NCBI RefSeq assembly: GCF_947503375.1
Contig: NZ_CANNDQ010000001.1
Coordinates: forward strand, 62,001-126,000
Direction of reading: 5' to 3'
DNA from: an uncultured Psychroserpens sp.
Lineage (GTDB): Bacteria > Bacteroidota > Bacteroidia > Flavobacteriales > Flavobacteriaceae
DNA length: 64,000 nucleotides
How positions within the stretch are numbered: position 1 is the first letter of the stretch; every line of letters begins with the position of its first letter. Shown here piece by piece: positions 52,500 through 61,739 of the stretch. The notes under the pieces are model-generated. The model was not told where the DNA came from. It searched no databases and saw nothing but the letters and a program-made list of their open reading frames with translations. The position numbers and the translations under genes are program-made.

Positions 52500-52621
52500 A
52501 TCTTTGAATAGAAATTAAGGAGAAAATTAATTTTAATAGACATAAAAATAGAGTGATCGTGGGGATTCACTATTTGATTAAATGCTATTAATCAAAAAGT
52601 CAAGGTTAGCCTTGGCTTTTT
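52500..52621 (+). ncRNA. Candidate structured small RNA with intrinsic terminator
   Basis: No + strand gene precedes this region, yet it ends in an intrinsic terminator: AAAAGTCAAGG (52595-52605), loop TTAG, CCTTGGCTTTT (52610-52620) with a T run. Before it are TTTGATTAA (52573-52581) pairing perfectly with TTAATCAAA (52588-52596), and AGTGA/TCACT (52552-52571) with a 10-base G-rich loop. CATCTTTG (52499-52506) is a 7/8 match to the -7 box, which would give a transcript of about 110 bases. The 5' end is therefore approximate. Confidence 0.45.
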
Positions 52622-52690
52622 ATCTTACTTAGATTTTCATTTTTTAATACTATTAGCTTAGTCTATAGTTTTAGTTAATTATTAGGGGGA

Positions 52691-52720
52691 AAAGAGAGCT
52701 GTTGACGCTCTCTTTTTTTT
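52691..52720 (+). terminator. Second intrinsic terminator in the intergenic region
   Basis: AGAGAGC (52693-52699), loop TGTTGAC, GCTCTCT (52707-52713) and a run of eight T. It lies about 70 bases after the first terminator, again with no coding gene upstream on this strand. It may end a second small transcript or back up the first terminator. Confidence 0.75.
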
Positions 52721-52807
52721 GTTTAAATACAACTTCATATTTGGGACATGTCTTCCTTAGCAAAACCCTATATTAAACGCTTATTTAACAAGATAATACT
52801 TACGAAA

Positions 52808-52871
52808 TCTGTTTAAACAGAAAATATATATATAACTGATTTTCAATTGTTTAAAAATATTTTTAACAATT
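52808..52871. promoter_or_regulatory. Two palindromes upstream of nrdB
   Basis: TCTGTTTAAACAGA (52808-52821) is a perfect 14-bp palindrome. AATTGTTTAAAAAT...ATTTTTAACAATT (52845-52871) is an inverted repeat with one missing base. Further TTGTT-AAAA boxes follow at about 52890-52920. They are candidate operators of the ribonucleotide reductase genes. The rest of the 702-bp gap 52322-53023 shows no gene. Confidence 0.35.
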
Positions 52872-53023
52872 CTTTAGTTTTTTTGCTAATTCTCTAATTG
52901 TTAAAAACTTGTTGAAAAGCTTTCGAGAAAAATCGCGAAATATCTCAGACATTTTTAAATCTTTGCTAGTCCTAAATCACACTAAAATTTTCTCTAATTT
53001 TTTTAATTAAAAAAACAATTAAT

Positions 53024-54004
53024 ATGTCACAAACTGTAGAACCAATATTGCAAGAAAACAAAGATAGATTTGTAATTTTCCCCATTAAACATCACGATAT
53101 CTGGGAATGGTATAAGAAATCAGAAGCCTCTTTTTGGACTGCAGAAGAAATAGACTTACACCAAGATCTTACAGATTGGGCTACAAAATTAAATGACGAC
53201 GAACGCTATTTCATAAAACATATTTTGGCATTCTTCGCTGCAAGTGATGGTATTGTGAATGAAAATTTAGCAGAAAATTTTGTTAATGAAGTACAGTACA
53301 GTGAAGCGAAATTTTTCTACGGTTTTCAAATTATGATGGAAAACATTCATAGTGAAACATATTCATTATTAATTGATACCTATGTTAAAGATGAGAAGGA
53401 AAAAAACATTCTTTTCCAAGCTATTGAAAATTTTCCAGCGATTAAGAAAAAAGCAGATTGGGCATTAAAATGGATAGAATCTCCAAGTTTTGCAGAGCGA
53501 TTAATCGCGTTTGCCGCTGTTGAAGGTATTTTCTTTTCAGGAGCATTTTGTTCTATCTTTTGGTTAAAGAAAAGAGGTTTAATGCCTGGATTGACATTCT
53601 CCAACGAATTAATCTCTAGAGACGAAGGTGTACATTGTGACTTTGCTGTGCACTTACATCAAAAACATTTGATCAACAAAGTTCCTAAAGAACGTATAAG
53701 AGAAATTCTTATAGATGCATTAGATATAGAACGTGAGTTTATTACAGAATCATTACCAATTAGCTTAATTGGAATGAATGCAAAATTAATGTCTCAATAT
53801 TTAGAGTTTGTAACAGATCGACTATTAAGTGAATTAGGTTGTGATAAAGAATATAATACTGCCAATCCGTTTGATTTCATGGACATGATTTCATTACAAG
53901 GGAAAACAAATTTCTTTGAAAAACGTGTTTCAGAATATCAAAAAGCAGGTGTGCTTAACAAAGAAGAAGAAAAAGATAAATTCAGTTTTGACGCTGATTT
54001 TTAA
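53024..54004 (+). CDS. nrdB: Ribonucleotide reductase class Ia, small (beta) subunit
   Basis: Radical-carrying subunit of class Ia ribonucleotide reductase, 326 residues, which makes dNTPs from NDPs together with NrdA. Di-iron ligands and the radical Tyr are seen in [20 protein letters not shown], and further ligands in [13 protein letters not shown] and [15 protein letters not shown]. The C-terminal tail (DKFSFDADF) is the expected NrdA-binding end. nrdA follows 181 bp downstream; that gap holds no other gene. The long AT-rich upstream region with palindromes suggests regulated expression. Confidence 0.95.
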   Translation: MSQTVEPILQENKDRFVIFPIKHHDIWEWYKKSEASFWTAEEIDLHQDLTDWATKLNDDERYFIKHILAFFAASDGIVNENLAENFVNEVQYSEAKFFYGFQIMMENIHSETYSLLIDTYVKDEKEKNILFQAIENFPAIKKKADWALKWIESPSFAERLIAFAAVEGIFFSGAFCSIFWLKKRGLMPGLTFSNELISRDEGVHCDFAVHLHQKHLINKVPKERIREILIDALDIEREFITESLPISLIGMNAKLMSQYLEFVTDRLLSELGCDKEYNTANPFDFMDMISLQGKTNFFEKRVSEYQKAGVLNKEEEKDKFSFDADF

Positions 54005-54185
54005 ACTATAATTAATCCTAAAAGATTTTAAGTACCAAGTATCCTGAAGCAACATCAGGAGATAAAATACTCAGCTTAAAATCAAAAACCAACTTTCTAG
54101 ATTTTAGTATCCTAGCTAAAATTTAGGCTAACTAATAATCCCTTTCTGGAGCGGTGTACTTCAGAAACTAAAAAATGTGTAAACT

Positions 54186-56657
54186 ATGTATGTATTAAAA
54201 AGAGATGGAAGAAAAGAGCCAATGATGTTTGACAAGATTACTTCCAGAGTAAGAAAACTATGTTATGGCTTAAATGAATTAGTAGACCCTGTAAAAGTTG
54301 CCATGCGAGTTATAGAAGGCTTGTACGATGGTGTAACTACCAGCGAACTTGATAATCTAGCCGCCGAGATTGCTGCAACTATGACTACTGCTCACCCAGA
54401 TTACGCACGTTTAGCTGCTCGTATTTCTGTCTCAAACTTACATAAGAATACCAAAAAAACCTTTAGCGAGGTAATGCACGACCTGTACACTTATGTTAAT
54501 CCCAGAACAGGTAAAAAAGCGCCTTTATTGTCTGATGAAGTCTATAAAGTTATCATGGATAATAAAGAGAAATTAGACTCTACAATTATCTATAATAGAG
54601 ATTTTGGTTACGACTACTTCGGTTTCAAAACCTTAGAACGCTCGTACCTTTTGAAACTAAATGGCGAAATTGCTGAACGTCCGCAACACATGCTTATGAG
54701 AGTTTCTGTTGGTATCCATTTAAACGATTTGGACGCAGCTATCGAAACTTATGAGTTAATGTCTAAGAAGTATTTTACACACGCTACACCAACGCTTTTT
54801 AATGCAGGTACACCAAAACCACAAATGTCATCTTGCTTTCTTTTAACAATGAAGGAAGACAGTATAGACGGCATCTACGATACATTAAAACAAACAGCTA
54901 AGATTTCTCAATCTGCTGGAGGAATAGGTTTAGCAATGCACAATATTAGAGCCACAGGAAGTTATATTGCTGGAACAAACGGAACATCTAACGGAATTGT
55001 ACCAATGCTGAAAGTGTTCAACGACACAGCGCGTTATGTAGACCAAGGTGGTGGGAAACGTAAGGGAAGTTTTGCCATGTATCTTGAAACTTGGCATGCC
55101 GACATTTTTGATTTCTTAGACTTAAAAAAGAACCATGGTAAAGAAGAAATGCGTGCTCGTGATTTATTTTATGCAATGTGGATTTCAGATTTATTCATGA
55201 AACGTGTTCAAGAAGATGGGCAATGGACACTCATGTGCCCAAACGAATGTCCTGGTTTACCTGAATCTCATAGTGAAGAGTTTGAAGCGTTATACACCAA
55301 ATACGAAGCAGAAGGCAAGGGTCGTAAAACCATTAAAGCACGCGAACTTTGGGAAAAAATATTAGAATCTCAAATTGAAACTGGTACACCATACATGCTA
55401 TATAAAGATGCTGCCAATCGTAAATCTAATCAGAAGAACTTAGGAACTATTCGTTCATCAAACTTATGTACTGAAATCTTAGAGTACACCTCTCCTGATG
55501 AAGTTGCGGTTTGTAATTTAGCATCAATTGCTTTACCAATGTTTGTTAAAAATGGTACGTTTGATCATAAAGAATTGTTTAAGATCACAAAACGTGTGAC
55601 GAAAAACTTAAACCGTGTAATTGACAGAAATTACTATCCGGTTATTGAAGCACAAAATTCTAATTTCCGTCATAGACCAGTAGGATTAGGTGTTCAAGGA
55701 TTAGCAGATACGTTCATCAACTTGCGTTTGCCATTTACAAGTGATGAGGCAAAACAATTGAATCAGGAGATTTTTGAAACCTTATATTTTGCTGCAGTAA
55801 CAGCAAGTATGGAAGAAGCAAAAGCTGATGGTGCCTATGAAACATACGAAGGCTCACCAATAAGTCAAGGTGAATTCCAACATAACCTTTGGGGCATTAA
55901 AGATGAAGAATTAAGTGGTCGTTGGGATTGGGCTAAATTGAGAAAAGATGTAAAAAAACACGGTGTTCGTAACTCATTATTAGTTGCGCCTATGCCTACA
56001 GCATCTACTTCTCAAATTTTAGGTAATAACGAATGCTTTGAGCCTTATACCTCAAACATCTATACACGTCGTGTGCTATCTGGAGAATTTATTGTTGTAA
56101 ACAAGCATTTATTAGAAGACCTTGTAGAATTAGGTCTTTGGAACGAAAACTTGAAACAAGATATCATGAGAGCTAATGGCTCTATCCAGAATATCGACAT
56201 CATACCTCAAGACATTAAAGAACTGTATAAAACCGTTTGGGAATTGAGCATGAAAGATATCATAGACATGTCTCGCCAAAGAGGTTACTTTATTGACCAA
56301 TCACAATCACTTAACCTATTTATGGAAGGTGCTACGATGGCTAAATTAACATCTATGCATTTCTATGCCTGGAAAAGTGGCTTAAAAACTGGTATGTATT
56401 ACCTAAGAACTAAGAGTGCAGTAGATGCCATTAAGTTTACGCTTGATACCAAGAAAAAAGAAGAACCTGTTGCTGAAGTTGTTGAAGTAGATGACACAGC
56501 TGTAATAGAAAAGCAACAACAAAAAGCAGCTAAAACTGCTGCTAAATTTGCACAACAAACAACCGAAGTAGAACCAATGACTGCTGAAGAAATGAAGGCT
56601 TTAATTGCTCAAGCTAAAGAAGCCGAAGGCGACGACTGTTTAATGTGTGGTTCATAA
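54186..56657 (+). CDS. nrdA: Ribonucleotide reductase class Ia, large (alpha) subunit
   Basis: Catalytic subunit of 823 residues. An N-terminal ATP-cone (about 1-95, [18 protein letters not shown]) serves allosteric activity control. The barrel carries the active site: first redox Cys in [11 protein letters not shown], the radical loop in [20 protein letters not shown] (Cys, Glu and Cys), and the two Tyr of radical transfer near [18 protein letters not shown]. An Ala/Lys/Glu-rich linker follows (about 755-805), and the C-terminal CLMCGS pair regenerates the active-site disulfide. Operon with nrdB, ended by a strong terminator. Confidence 0.96.
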   Translation: MYVLKRDGRKEPMMFDKITSRVRKLCYGLNELVDPVKVAMRVIEGLYDGVTTSELDNLAAEIAATMTTAHPDYARLAARISVSNLHKNTKKTFSEVMHDLYTYVNPRTGKKAPLLSDEVYKVIMDNKEKLDSTIIYNRDFGYDYFGFKTLERSYLLKLNGEIAERPQHMLMRVSVGIHLNDLDAAIETYELMSKKYFTHATPTLFNAGTPKPQMSSCFLLTMKEDSIDGIYDTLKQTAKISQSAGGIGLAMHNIRATGSYIAGTNGTSNGIVPMLKVFNDTARYVDQGGGKRKGSFAMYLETWHADIFDFLDLKKNHGKEEMRARDLFYAMWISDLFMKRVQEDGQWTLMCPNECPGLPESHSEEFEALYTKYEAEGKGRKTIKARELWEKILESQIETGTPYMLYKDAANRKSNQKNLGTIRSSNLCTEILEYTSPDEVAVCNLASIALPMFVKNGTFDHKELFKITKRVTKNLNRVIDRNYYPVIEAQNSNFRHRPVGLGVQGLADTFINLRLPFTSDEAKQLNQEIFETLYFAAVTASMEEAKADGAYETYEGSPISQGEFQHNLWGIKDEELSGRWDWAKLRKDVKKHGVRNSLLVAPMPTASTSQILGNNECFEPYTSNIYTRRVLSGEFIVVNKHLLEDLVELGLWNENLKQDIMRANGSIQNIDIIPQDIKELYKTVWELSMKDIIDMSRQRGYFIDQSQSLNLFMEGATMAKLTSMHFYAWKSGLKTGMYYLRTKSAVDAIKFTLDTKKKEEPVAEVVEVDDTAVIEKQQQKAAKTAAKFAQQTTEVEPMTAEEMKALIAQAKEAEGDDCLMCGS

Positions 56658-56676
56658 CCATCATAAGTGTTATATT

Positions 56677-56710
56677 AAAAAAGCACCTCAATATTGAGGT
56701 GCTTTTTTTT
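56677..56710. terminator. Bidirectional intrinsic terminator
   Basis: Self-complementary AAAAGCACCTCAATATTGAG/GTGCTTTT with A and T runs on both sides. It lies between nrdA and the convergent DUF6503 gene and overlaps the last bases of the latter. Confidence 0.9.
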
Positions 56711-57434
56711 ATTGCCTTAATGTATCTGTACCTAAATAAGCATTATCCTTATTATAATACCAAGCTCTTATTTTTGGCATTTTTATACCGTTGATAACTT
56801 CAACTTCTGAAAGTAAAATATACTCTCCACTATCGTGTTTAACCTTACCTTTTTCATCTGTTTTAAAAAATTGGTAGACTTCAAGAGCAAACGTTTTTGG
56901 GTCAAAATAAAAGTACCATACATCACTACCAACGGTCTCATCATAAGTAGCTTTTAACACTAGATACACTTTGCCTTTAAAAGACTTACGCTCTACTTTA
57001 TCATGTATAATAGTGCCTTTATCATTGAGTTTCATTGGTAATCCATAGAGGTATGTATAATAGTTTTTATATAAGTTAGCACGATCACAACTTAGGTTAT
57101 TTGAAAACAACTCAGCTTTACTCAAATCTGTCTTACCGTTCAATGCAATTGTACAATGGCTTTTATCTAAGATGTATTGAGTAGTAACAGTATCTTTTAC
57201 TGCTTCTACACTAAAATACTCACTCAGAAGATTGATTTGGATATGACTTACCCGTTTGGTATCATTGGGTGTTTGCATAGTAACATAAAACTCTCCATTG
57301 AATGTATCCCATTTTTGATTTGGATCGTGATAAGCAATCACTTTTTCTAACAATTCAGAACCTGTTATGGTTTGAGCTGCTGAATAATTTAAAGCCGCTG
57401 AAATTAAAAGGATTAAAAAAAGATGTTTGTACAT
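56709..57434 (-). CDS. DUF6503-type exported protein
   Basis: A 241-residue exported protein with signal MYKHLFLILLISAALNYSAAQ. The mature protein resembles the DUF6503 / outer-membrane-lipoprotein-sorting-like fold: an open beta sheet with YHDPNQKWDTFNGEFYVTM near the start, YYTYLYGLPMKLNDKGTIIH in the middle and KMPKIRAWYYNKDNAYLGTD at the end. Function is unknown; the fold is suited to lipid or hydrophobic ligand binding. It starts 40 bp after the phosphate transporter gene on the same strand, so the two are probably co-transcribed. Confidence 0.7.
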   Translation of the reverse strand: MYKHLFLILLISAALNYSAAQTITGSELLEKVIAYHDPNQKWDTFNGEFYVTMQTPNDTKRVSHIQINLLSEYFSVEAVKDTVTTQYILDKSHCTIALNGKTDLSKAELFSNNLSCDRANLYKNYYTYLYGLPMKLNDKGTIIHDKVERKSFKGKVYLVLKATYDETVGSDVWYFYFDPKTFALEVYQFFKTDEKGKVKHDSGEYILLSEVEVINGIKMPKIRAWYYNKDNAYLGTDTLRQ

Positions 57435-57474
57435 GTCTGTGTTTTAGCGTGAAGATACAAAAACAAATAACGCA

Positions 57475-59775
57475 CTACTCCTCTTCCTTTATATCTGTTT
57501 GGGTTACATCAGGAATAGTTGCTGGCTCAACATTGCTGTCGTGAGCACTATGATACTCTTCTAGAAGATTCATCGTCGCTGTTAACAAATCTTTGGTCTC
57601 TAACAATAAACTGAAATATAATGTTGTATTCTTTGGGCTAGATTCTTCCGTTCTGGTGCGCTCAACCTGTTTTTGTATTTTTTCAGTTACCATTTGAAGC
57701 ACTTTTTTCTTGTCGTTTAAAACAAGTCCTATGTCTTGAAAAGAGTTCGCATCAAAAGCTGTTTTTGTATCATTGAACATCGTTTCCATGACCTCATCGA
57801 TTTCTTTTAACTCTTTAATTTGACTGAATTTCAACTTCTTATGGTTATTATTGATATGCTTATAACTCACATTAGATATATAGTCTAGTGACTGTGTCAT
57901 ATCTTGAAGGTAGCCAAGAATATTAATGTAAAAATTACTTGCTGAAACACTTGGTTCTTCAAGGTTCTTTATGAAATAAAAGATATTATCTCGCAGATCA
58001 TCTATTTCAGTAGACAACTTTTCTATATTCTTTTTATTCTTTTTAAGCAGTTTCAAATTCTGTGTAGCCAATCCATTGATAGCACTAGTATAAATTTTAT
58101 TTCCTCGCTTTATTACATTAGAAATATTACTAGCACTTTCTAAAATAACACCTTGTATTGAACTACTCTCTGCCTTCTGTAAGCTGTCTGCTTCTTTCTG
58201 AACCTTCGATTTTTTACGATGGCTCAGGTAGTTCTTAATCAGTAATACCATTGCTAAAACTAAAAGTCCTGTAAGCGCATAACCTCTTCCATAGTATAAA
58301 ATTAAAGCCATAATAGCTGCAGCTACAAAGGCACTTAAGGCAGTGAAAAACCAACCACCAATAACATTTAAAACACCAGCAACTCGGTACACAGCACTTT
58401 CACTTCCCCAAGCTCTATCTGCTAGAGAAGTTCCCATAGCTACCATAAACGTAACATAAGTCGTAGACAGAGGTAACTTCATTGATGTTGCAATAGAAAT
58501 CAATACACTAGCTACCATCAAATTTACAGCAGCTCGAACCAAATCAAAAGCTGGTAGGTCTTCTGTTTTGGTAATTGCTAAATTAGGTTCTGGTTCTTGA
58601 AATTGTTTTTCAATATAGGCTTTTGATGACTTTGGTAACATTTGATTAAACCCTTCTGAGGCCAACATGCTTATTCTAACTATTCCTCTGGATAAAAAGT
58701 TAGGCTCAAAGCGTTCTTTCACATTATCTTGCCTAGATAAATCTACAGATGTCTTTACAACCGCTTTAGCTTTACTTGAAAACCACAAGGTCAATACCAT
58801 AATTAATCCTGCAACTAACAGTAAATAGGGTTGTGTCTGTACAGCTTCAGATAAACGCTTCATACTATACTGTGAAGCTAATTCACCACTAGCAGCCCAA
58901 TCAGTAAAGGCATTATAAGCAGCAATTGGCACGCCAATAAAGTTAACCAGATCATTACCAGCAAAGGCTACAGCAAGCGCAAATGTACCAATAATGATAA
59001 TGATTGTGTAGATATTATGCTTTGTGAAATTGATAACAATGTATGAGATAACTGTAAATATGATAAAACTAATTGCTATAAGTTCTAGTGGGTTGTTAGC
59101 AATTAGAGCTTTAAAATCACCACTCATAAATGTAGCATTCTTTATCCCTTTGATCAATATAAAATATAAAATAGAAGTTACTGCAACTCCACTAAAAACA
59201 GCACCAAACCAAGCTGGTTTACTTTCAAAACGAAAACTTAAAAGCAATCTAGAAAAGAACTGAATTATAGCACCTACAGTAAAGGCAATCACCACAGAAA
59301 GCAGTATACCAAGTATAATCTCTATGGCTTTTTCATTGTTTATATACTTTCCAAGATCTAAAATACTTTGTGATTCGCTTGAATAAATCTTTAGTGCTGC
59401 AACACAAACAGAAGCGCCAAGTAATTCAAAAACTATTGAAACAGTTGTAGAAGTAGGTAGCCCTAAAGTATTGAAAAAATCAAGCAACAGAATATCAGTA
59501 ATCATTACAGCCATGAAAATGATCATAATTTCATCAAATACAAATTCACCCGGATTAAAAATACCCTTTCGAGCGACTTCCATCATACCACTAGAAGACA
59601 TAGCGCCTAAGGCAACACCTAAACTAGCAACAATTATAATAGTTTTGAATGAAACTGCCTTAGAACCTATAGCTGAGTTCAAAAAATTTACCGCATCATT
59701 ACTTACTCCAACTACAAGGTCTGCAATTGCTAAAAATGCAAGAGCGACAAGCATGTAGATGTATAGATTTTCCAT
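57475..59775 (-). CDS. PiT-family inorganic phosphate transporter with PhoU-like C-terminal extension
   Basis: Sodium- or proton-coupled phosphate transporter of 766 residues. The PiT core (about 1-510) has the two inverted PiT signatures: FLAIADLVVGVSNDAVNFLN near residue 25 and the repeat with FAGNDLVNFIGVPIAAYNAF near 270. GLPTSTTVSIVFELLGA and MKLPLSTTYVTFMVAMGTSL complete the transport sites. A cytoplasmic helical extension (about 530-760) resembles PhoU-like regulatory domains. The divergent 292-bp region upstream contains heptamer repeats with 11-bp period, like PHO boxes. DUF6503 follows in the same direction. Confidence 0.9.
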   Translation of the reverse strand: MENLYIYMLVALAFLAIADLVVGVSNDAVNFLNSAIGSKAVSFKTIIIVASLGVALGAMSSSGMMEVARKGIFNPGEFVFDEIMIIFMAVMITDILLLDFFNTLGLPTSTTVSIVFELLGASVCVAALKIYSSESQSILDLGKYINNEKAIEIILGILLSVVIAFTVGAIIQFFSRLLLSFRFESKPAWFGAVFSGVAVTSILYFILIKGIKNATFMSGDFKALIANNPLELIAISFIIFTVISYIVINFTKHNIYTIIIIIGTFALAVAFAGNDLVNFIGVPIAAYNAFTDWAASGELASQYSMKRLSEAVQTQPYLLLVAGLIMVLTLWFSSKAKAVVKTSVDLSRQDNVKERFEPNFLSRGIVRISMLASEGFNQMLPKSSKAYIEKQFQEPEPNLAITKTEDLPAFDLVRAAVNLMVASVLISIATSMKLPLSTTYVTFMVAMGTSLADRAWGSESAVYRVAGVLNVIGGWFFTALSAFVAAAIMALILYYGRGYALTGLLVLAMVLLIKNYLSHRKKSKVQKEADSLQKAESSSIQGVILESASNISNVIKRGNKIYTSAINGLATQNLKLLKKNKKNIEKLSTEIDDLRDNIFYFIKNLEEPSVSASNFYINILGYLQDMTQSLDYISNVSYKHINNNHKKLKFSQIKELKEIDEVMETMFNDTKTAFDANSFQDIGLVLNDKKKVLQMVTEKIQKQVERTRTEESSPKNTTLYFSLLLETKDLLTATMNLLEEYHSAHDSNVEPATIPDVTQTDIKEEE

Positions 59776-59827
59776 ATAGAATTAAAAAAATTAACGATAA
59801 CAAATTTCATATTTTAAATTGAGCGCA

Positions 59828-59845
59828 ATGTTATCTAAATGTTAT
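59828..59845. promoter_or_regulatory. PHO-box-like direct repeat near the phosphate transporter gene
   Basis: ATGTTAT-CTAA-ATGTTAT: two identical 7-bp repeats separated by 4 bp, the 7-4-7 layout of PhoB-bound PHO boxes. It lies 52 bp upstream of the transporter ATG, in the orientation that reads towards the MORN gene. Confidence 0.5.
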
Positions 59846-59977
59846 GTTCTATATGAACTTTGTACTTATTTTATGAATTTTAAGGTGGTTGAGCTATCAT
59901 TTTTATTAGCAATGTTAACCCATTTCTTAATTCTAATACATATTTATGTCACTGAATAACAATTGTTTACAAATTCA

Positions 59978-60017
59978 ATGTTAATTTAATGTTATGTAAA
60001 TGTTTGAATATTGTAAA
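59978..60017 (+). promoter_or_regulatory. Array of PHO-box-like heptamers over the MORN-gene promoter
   Basis: ATGTTAA (59978), ATGTTAT (59989), ATGTTTG (60000) and TTGTAAA (60011) follow each other with an exact 11-bp period and 4-bp spacers. The third heptamer contains the -33 TTTG of the promoter at 60003-60033. This is the position expected for an activator that replaces or touches the -33 region. Confidence 0.5.
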
Positions 60018-60033
60018 CTTTTATATATATTTG
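60003..60033 (+). promoter_or_regulatory. Promoter of the MORN-repeat gene
   Basis: TTTG (60003-60006), 19 bp, TATATTTG (60026-60033): an exact Bacteroidetes promoter, ending 34 bp before the ATG. Confidence 0.75.
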
Positions 60034-60067
60034 TTATGTAATTATTAATCAAAATCCCAGATTCGAG

Positions 60068-60424
60068 ATGAAAAATATATGTATCCTAGCAATAATGTTA
60101 ATCACAGCAGTTTCTTTTGCTCAAAATGAAAGAAGCTTAGAATTAAATAAAGCCACAGATTTAATCGATGTTGTTTACTACCACGATAATGGAGAAGTAA
60201 GTCAAACCGGCAGTTATACCAAAGATGGCAAATTACATGGTGAATGGTTGAGTTTTAGTGAGCAAGGAACTAAAATTGTTTCTGCTAAATATAATAATGG
60301 CAAAAAAGTAGGTAAGTGGTTTTACTGGAATGGAAACTCTTTAACTGAAGTTGATTACAGTAATAATGAGATTGCTAGTGTTAATCAATGGACAAGCACT
60401 GAAAGTTTAGCTTCGAGTAATTAA
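60068..60424 (+). CDS. Secreted MORN-repeat (YwqK-like) protein
   Basis: A 118-residue exported protein with signal MKNICILAIMLITAVSFAQ. The mature part has MORN-type repeats: YYHDNGEVSQTGSYTKDGKL, HGEWLSFSEQGTKIVSAKY and NNGKKVGKWFYWNG. Such proteins are often annotated as YwqK-family antitoxins, but no toxin partner is encoded here, so that name is not informative. Small exported MORN proteins in Bacteroidetes are commonly stress- or nutrient-regulated. The promoter carries four 11-bp-spaced heptamers. It is ended by a strong terminator. Confidence 0.8.
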   Translation: MKNICILAIMLITAVSFAQNERSLELNKATDLIDVVYYHDNGEVSQTGSYTKDGKLHGEWLSFSEQGTKIVSAKYNNGKKVGKWFYWNGNSLTEVDYSNNEIASVNQWTSTESLASSN

Positions 60425-60444
60425 ATTACTCTTAATTTATATAA

Positions 60445-60477
60445 TAAAAAAAGCATCCAATGTTGGATGCTTTTTTT
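60445..60477. terminator. Bidirectional intrinsic terminator
   Basis: AAAAAAGCATCCAA/TTGGATGCTTTTTT stem with runs of A and T on either side. Ends the MORN gene on + and the beta-helix lipoprotein gene on -. Confidence 0.9.
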
Positions 60478-60495
60478 ATTATATGTTTCTAGAAA

Positions 60496-61689
60496 TTATT
60501 GATTGTTTGTCCAACCTGCTCCCCAAGTTGCAAAATCTGTTCCTGTAGCATTGGCAGCATCACCAAGTATCACATCACCTTCTGTAATTGCATTTTCTAA
60601 ACCATTACCAGTATAAGGCGTACCAACTGAGGCAGAGAAAGAAACATCTGTTAATGATAGGTTTCCATCAACAACACCTTGACTCGTTGCGCTTCCTGGT
60701 TCGTCATCTTCAATAACAACACCTCTTCCAAAATTATCAATAACTACATTAGAAAAAATACCTCTAGTACCCGCTCTTAATCGAAGCGCACGACCAGAAT
60801 CACCATCGCCAATAACAGTTACATTAGTTACGGTTGGCATAGAGAAATAACCACCTTCGTTAGAAAAGTCAGTATTAAATCCGTCACACTCGAAACCACT
60901 ATCGTGGTCTGTTCCAGAATTTTGTACTACATAAACATCTGTTAACGATCCTGTGTAACCTTCAGTCCAGTCGATAGAATCATCTTCAGCATCAGTTACT
61001 ACAATATGACTTGCATTTACTGTTCCACCGAAAAATTCAAATCCGTCATCAGACCCTTTATACACTTGTACAAAATCAATTTCTGTTTGACTTCCAATTG
61101 CATATAAGGACACACCATTTAATTCTGCATTACCATCAATTGCACCACCAGCATACTCAACTCTTACATATCTTAAAGTACCCGAATCATCATCAGCTAC
61201 ATTACCGCCATAAGACAAACCGCCTACTTCTGTAGTTGCGGTATCATTAGAACCATTTGCTGTTGAATTTATTGGCGCATAACCACACATTACAATTCCT
61301 CCCCAATCTCCTGAAGATGGATTATTTGCATTAGAAGTAAAAACAATAGGGTTTGATGATGTTCCAATTGCTTGAATTTTAGCCCCTGGCAAAATCGCTA
61401 TATATGCGTTTACTCCTACTGGTTCCGCTTTAATAATCATTCCCGCTGGAACATTAAGTGAAGTTCCTGCTGCCATTAAAACTGGCCCTGTTATTACATA
61501 TTCTTCACTAGACAATAAATTTAAATCAGCAGTATAAACTCCTGCTAATGGAATAGCGCCTGGATTTGTTGTACTACCTCCATTGTTTGTTACACTATTG
61601 TCATTGATAATAATGTCTGATGTATCATCGCTTTCGCAACCCATAAAGATAAAAGCAAAAGCAAGTAAGTAAAATAAATTGGTTTTCAT
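60496..61689 (-). CDS. Beta-helix lipoprotein
   Basis: A 397-residue predicted lipoprotein. The signal MKTNLFYLLAFAFIFMGC ends at Cys18, followed by ESDDTSDI, a candidate surface-export signal. After a low-complexity linker the body reads as a right-handed parallel beta-helix with regular short strands and turns: VPAGMIIKAEPVGVNAYIAI, LRYVRVEYAGGAIDGNAELN, IDFVQVYKGSDDGFEFFGG and FECDGFNTDFSNEGG. No catalytic residues can be assigned. It is the second gene of an operon with the TonB-dependent receptor (50-bp gap), so it is probably a surface partner of that receptor. Confidence 0.8.
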   Translation of the reverse strand: MKTNLFYLLAFAFIFMGCESDDTSDIIINDNSVTNNGGSTTNPGAIPLAGVYTADLNLLSSEEYVITGPVLMAAGTSLNVPAGMIIKAEPVGVNAYIAILPGAKIQAIGTSSNPIVFTSNANNPSSGDWGGIVMCGYAPINSTANGSNDTATTEVGGLSYGGNVADDDSGTLRYVRVEYAGGAIDGNAELNGVSLYAIGSQTEIDFVQVYKGSDDGFEFFGGTVNASHIVVTDAEDDSIDWTEGYTGSLTDVYVVQNSGTDHDSGFECDGFNTDFSNEGGYFSMPTVTNVTVIGDGDSGRALRLRAGTRGIFSNVVIDNFGRGVVIEDDEPGSATSQGVVDGNLSLTDVSFSASVGTPYTGNGLENAITEGDVILGDAANATGTDFATWGAGWTNNQ

Positions 61690-61739
61690 CGTTTTAAAAT
61701 TTAAGTATTAAGTTCTGTAATTATATATTTATTTTAAGA

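Noticed and set aside
52583..52633. 16-codon open frame MLLIKKSRLALAFYLT in the nrdB upstream region
   Set aside because: It overlaps the two hairpins and the terminator; the structure explains the sequence better than coding does.
60068..60424. YwqK toxin-antitoxin antitoxin
   Set aside because: The protein is exported and has MORN repeats; no toxin gene is adjacent, so the antitoxin label is not supported.
61011..61235. His-rich open frame opposite the beta-helix lipoprotein
   Set aside because: Antisense shadow produced by Asp/Asn-rich codons of the real gene.
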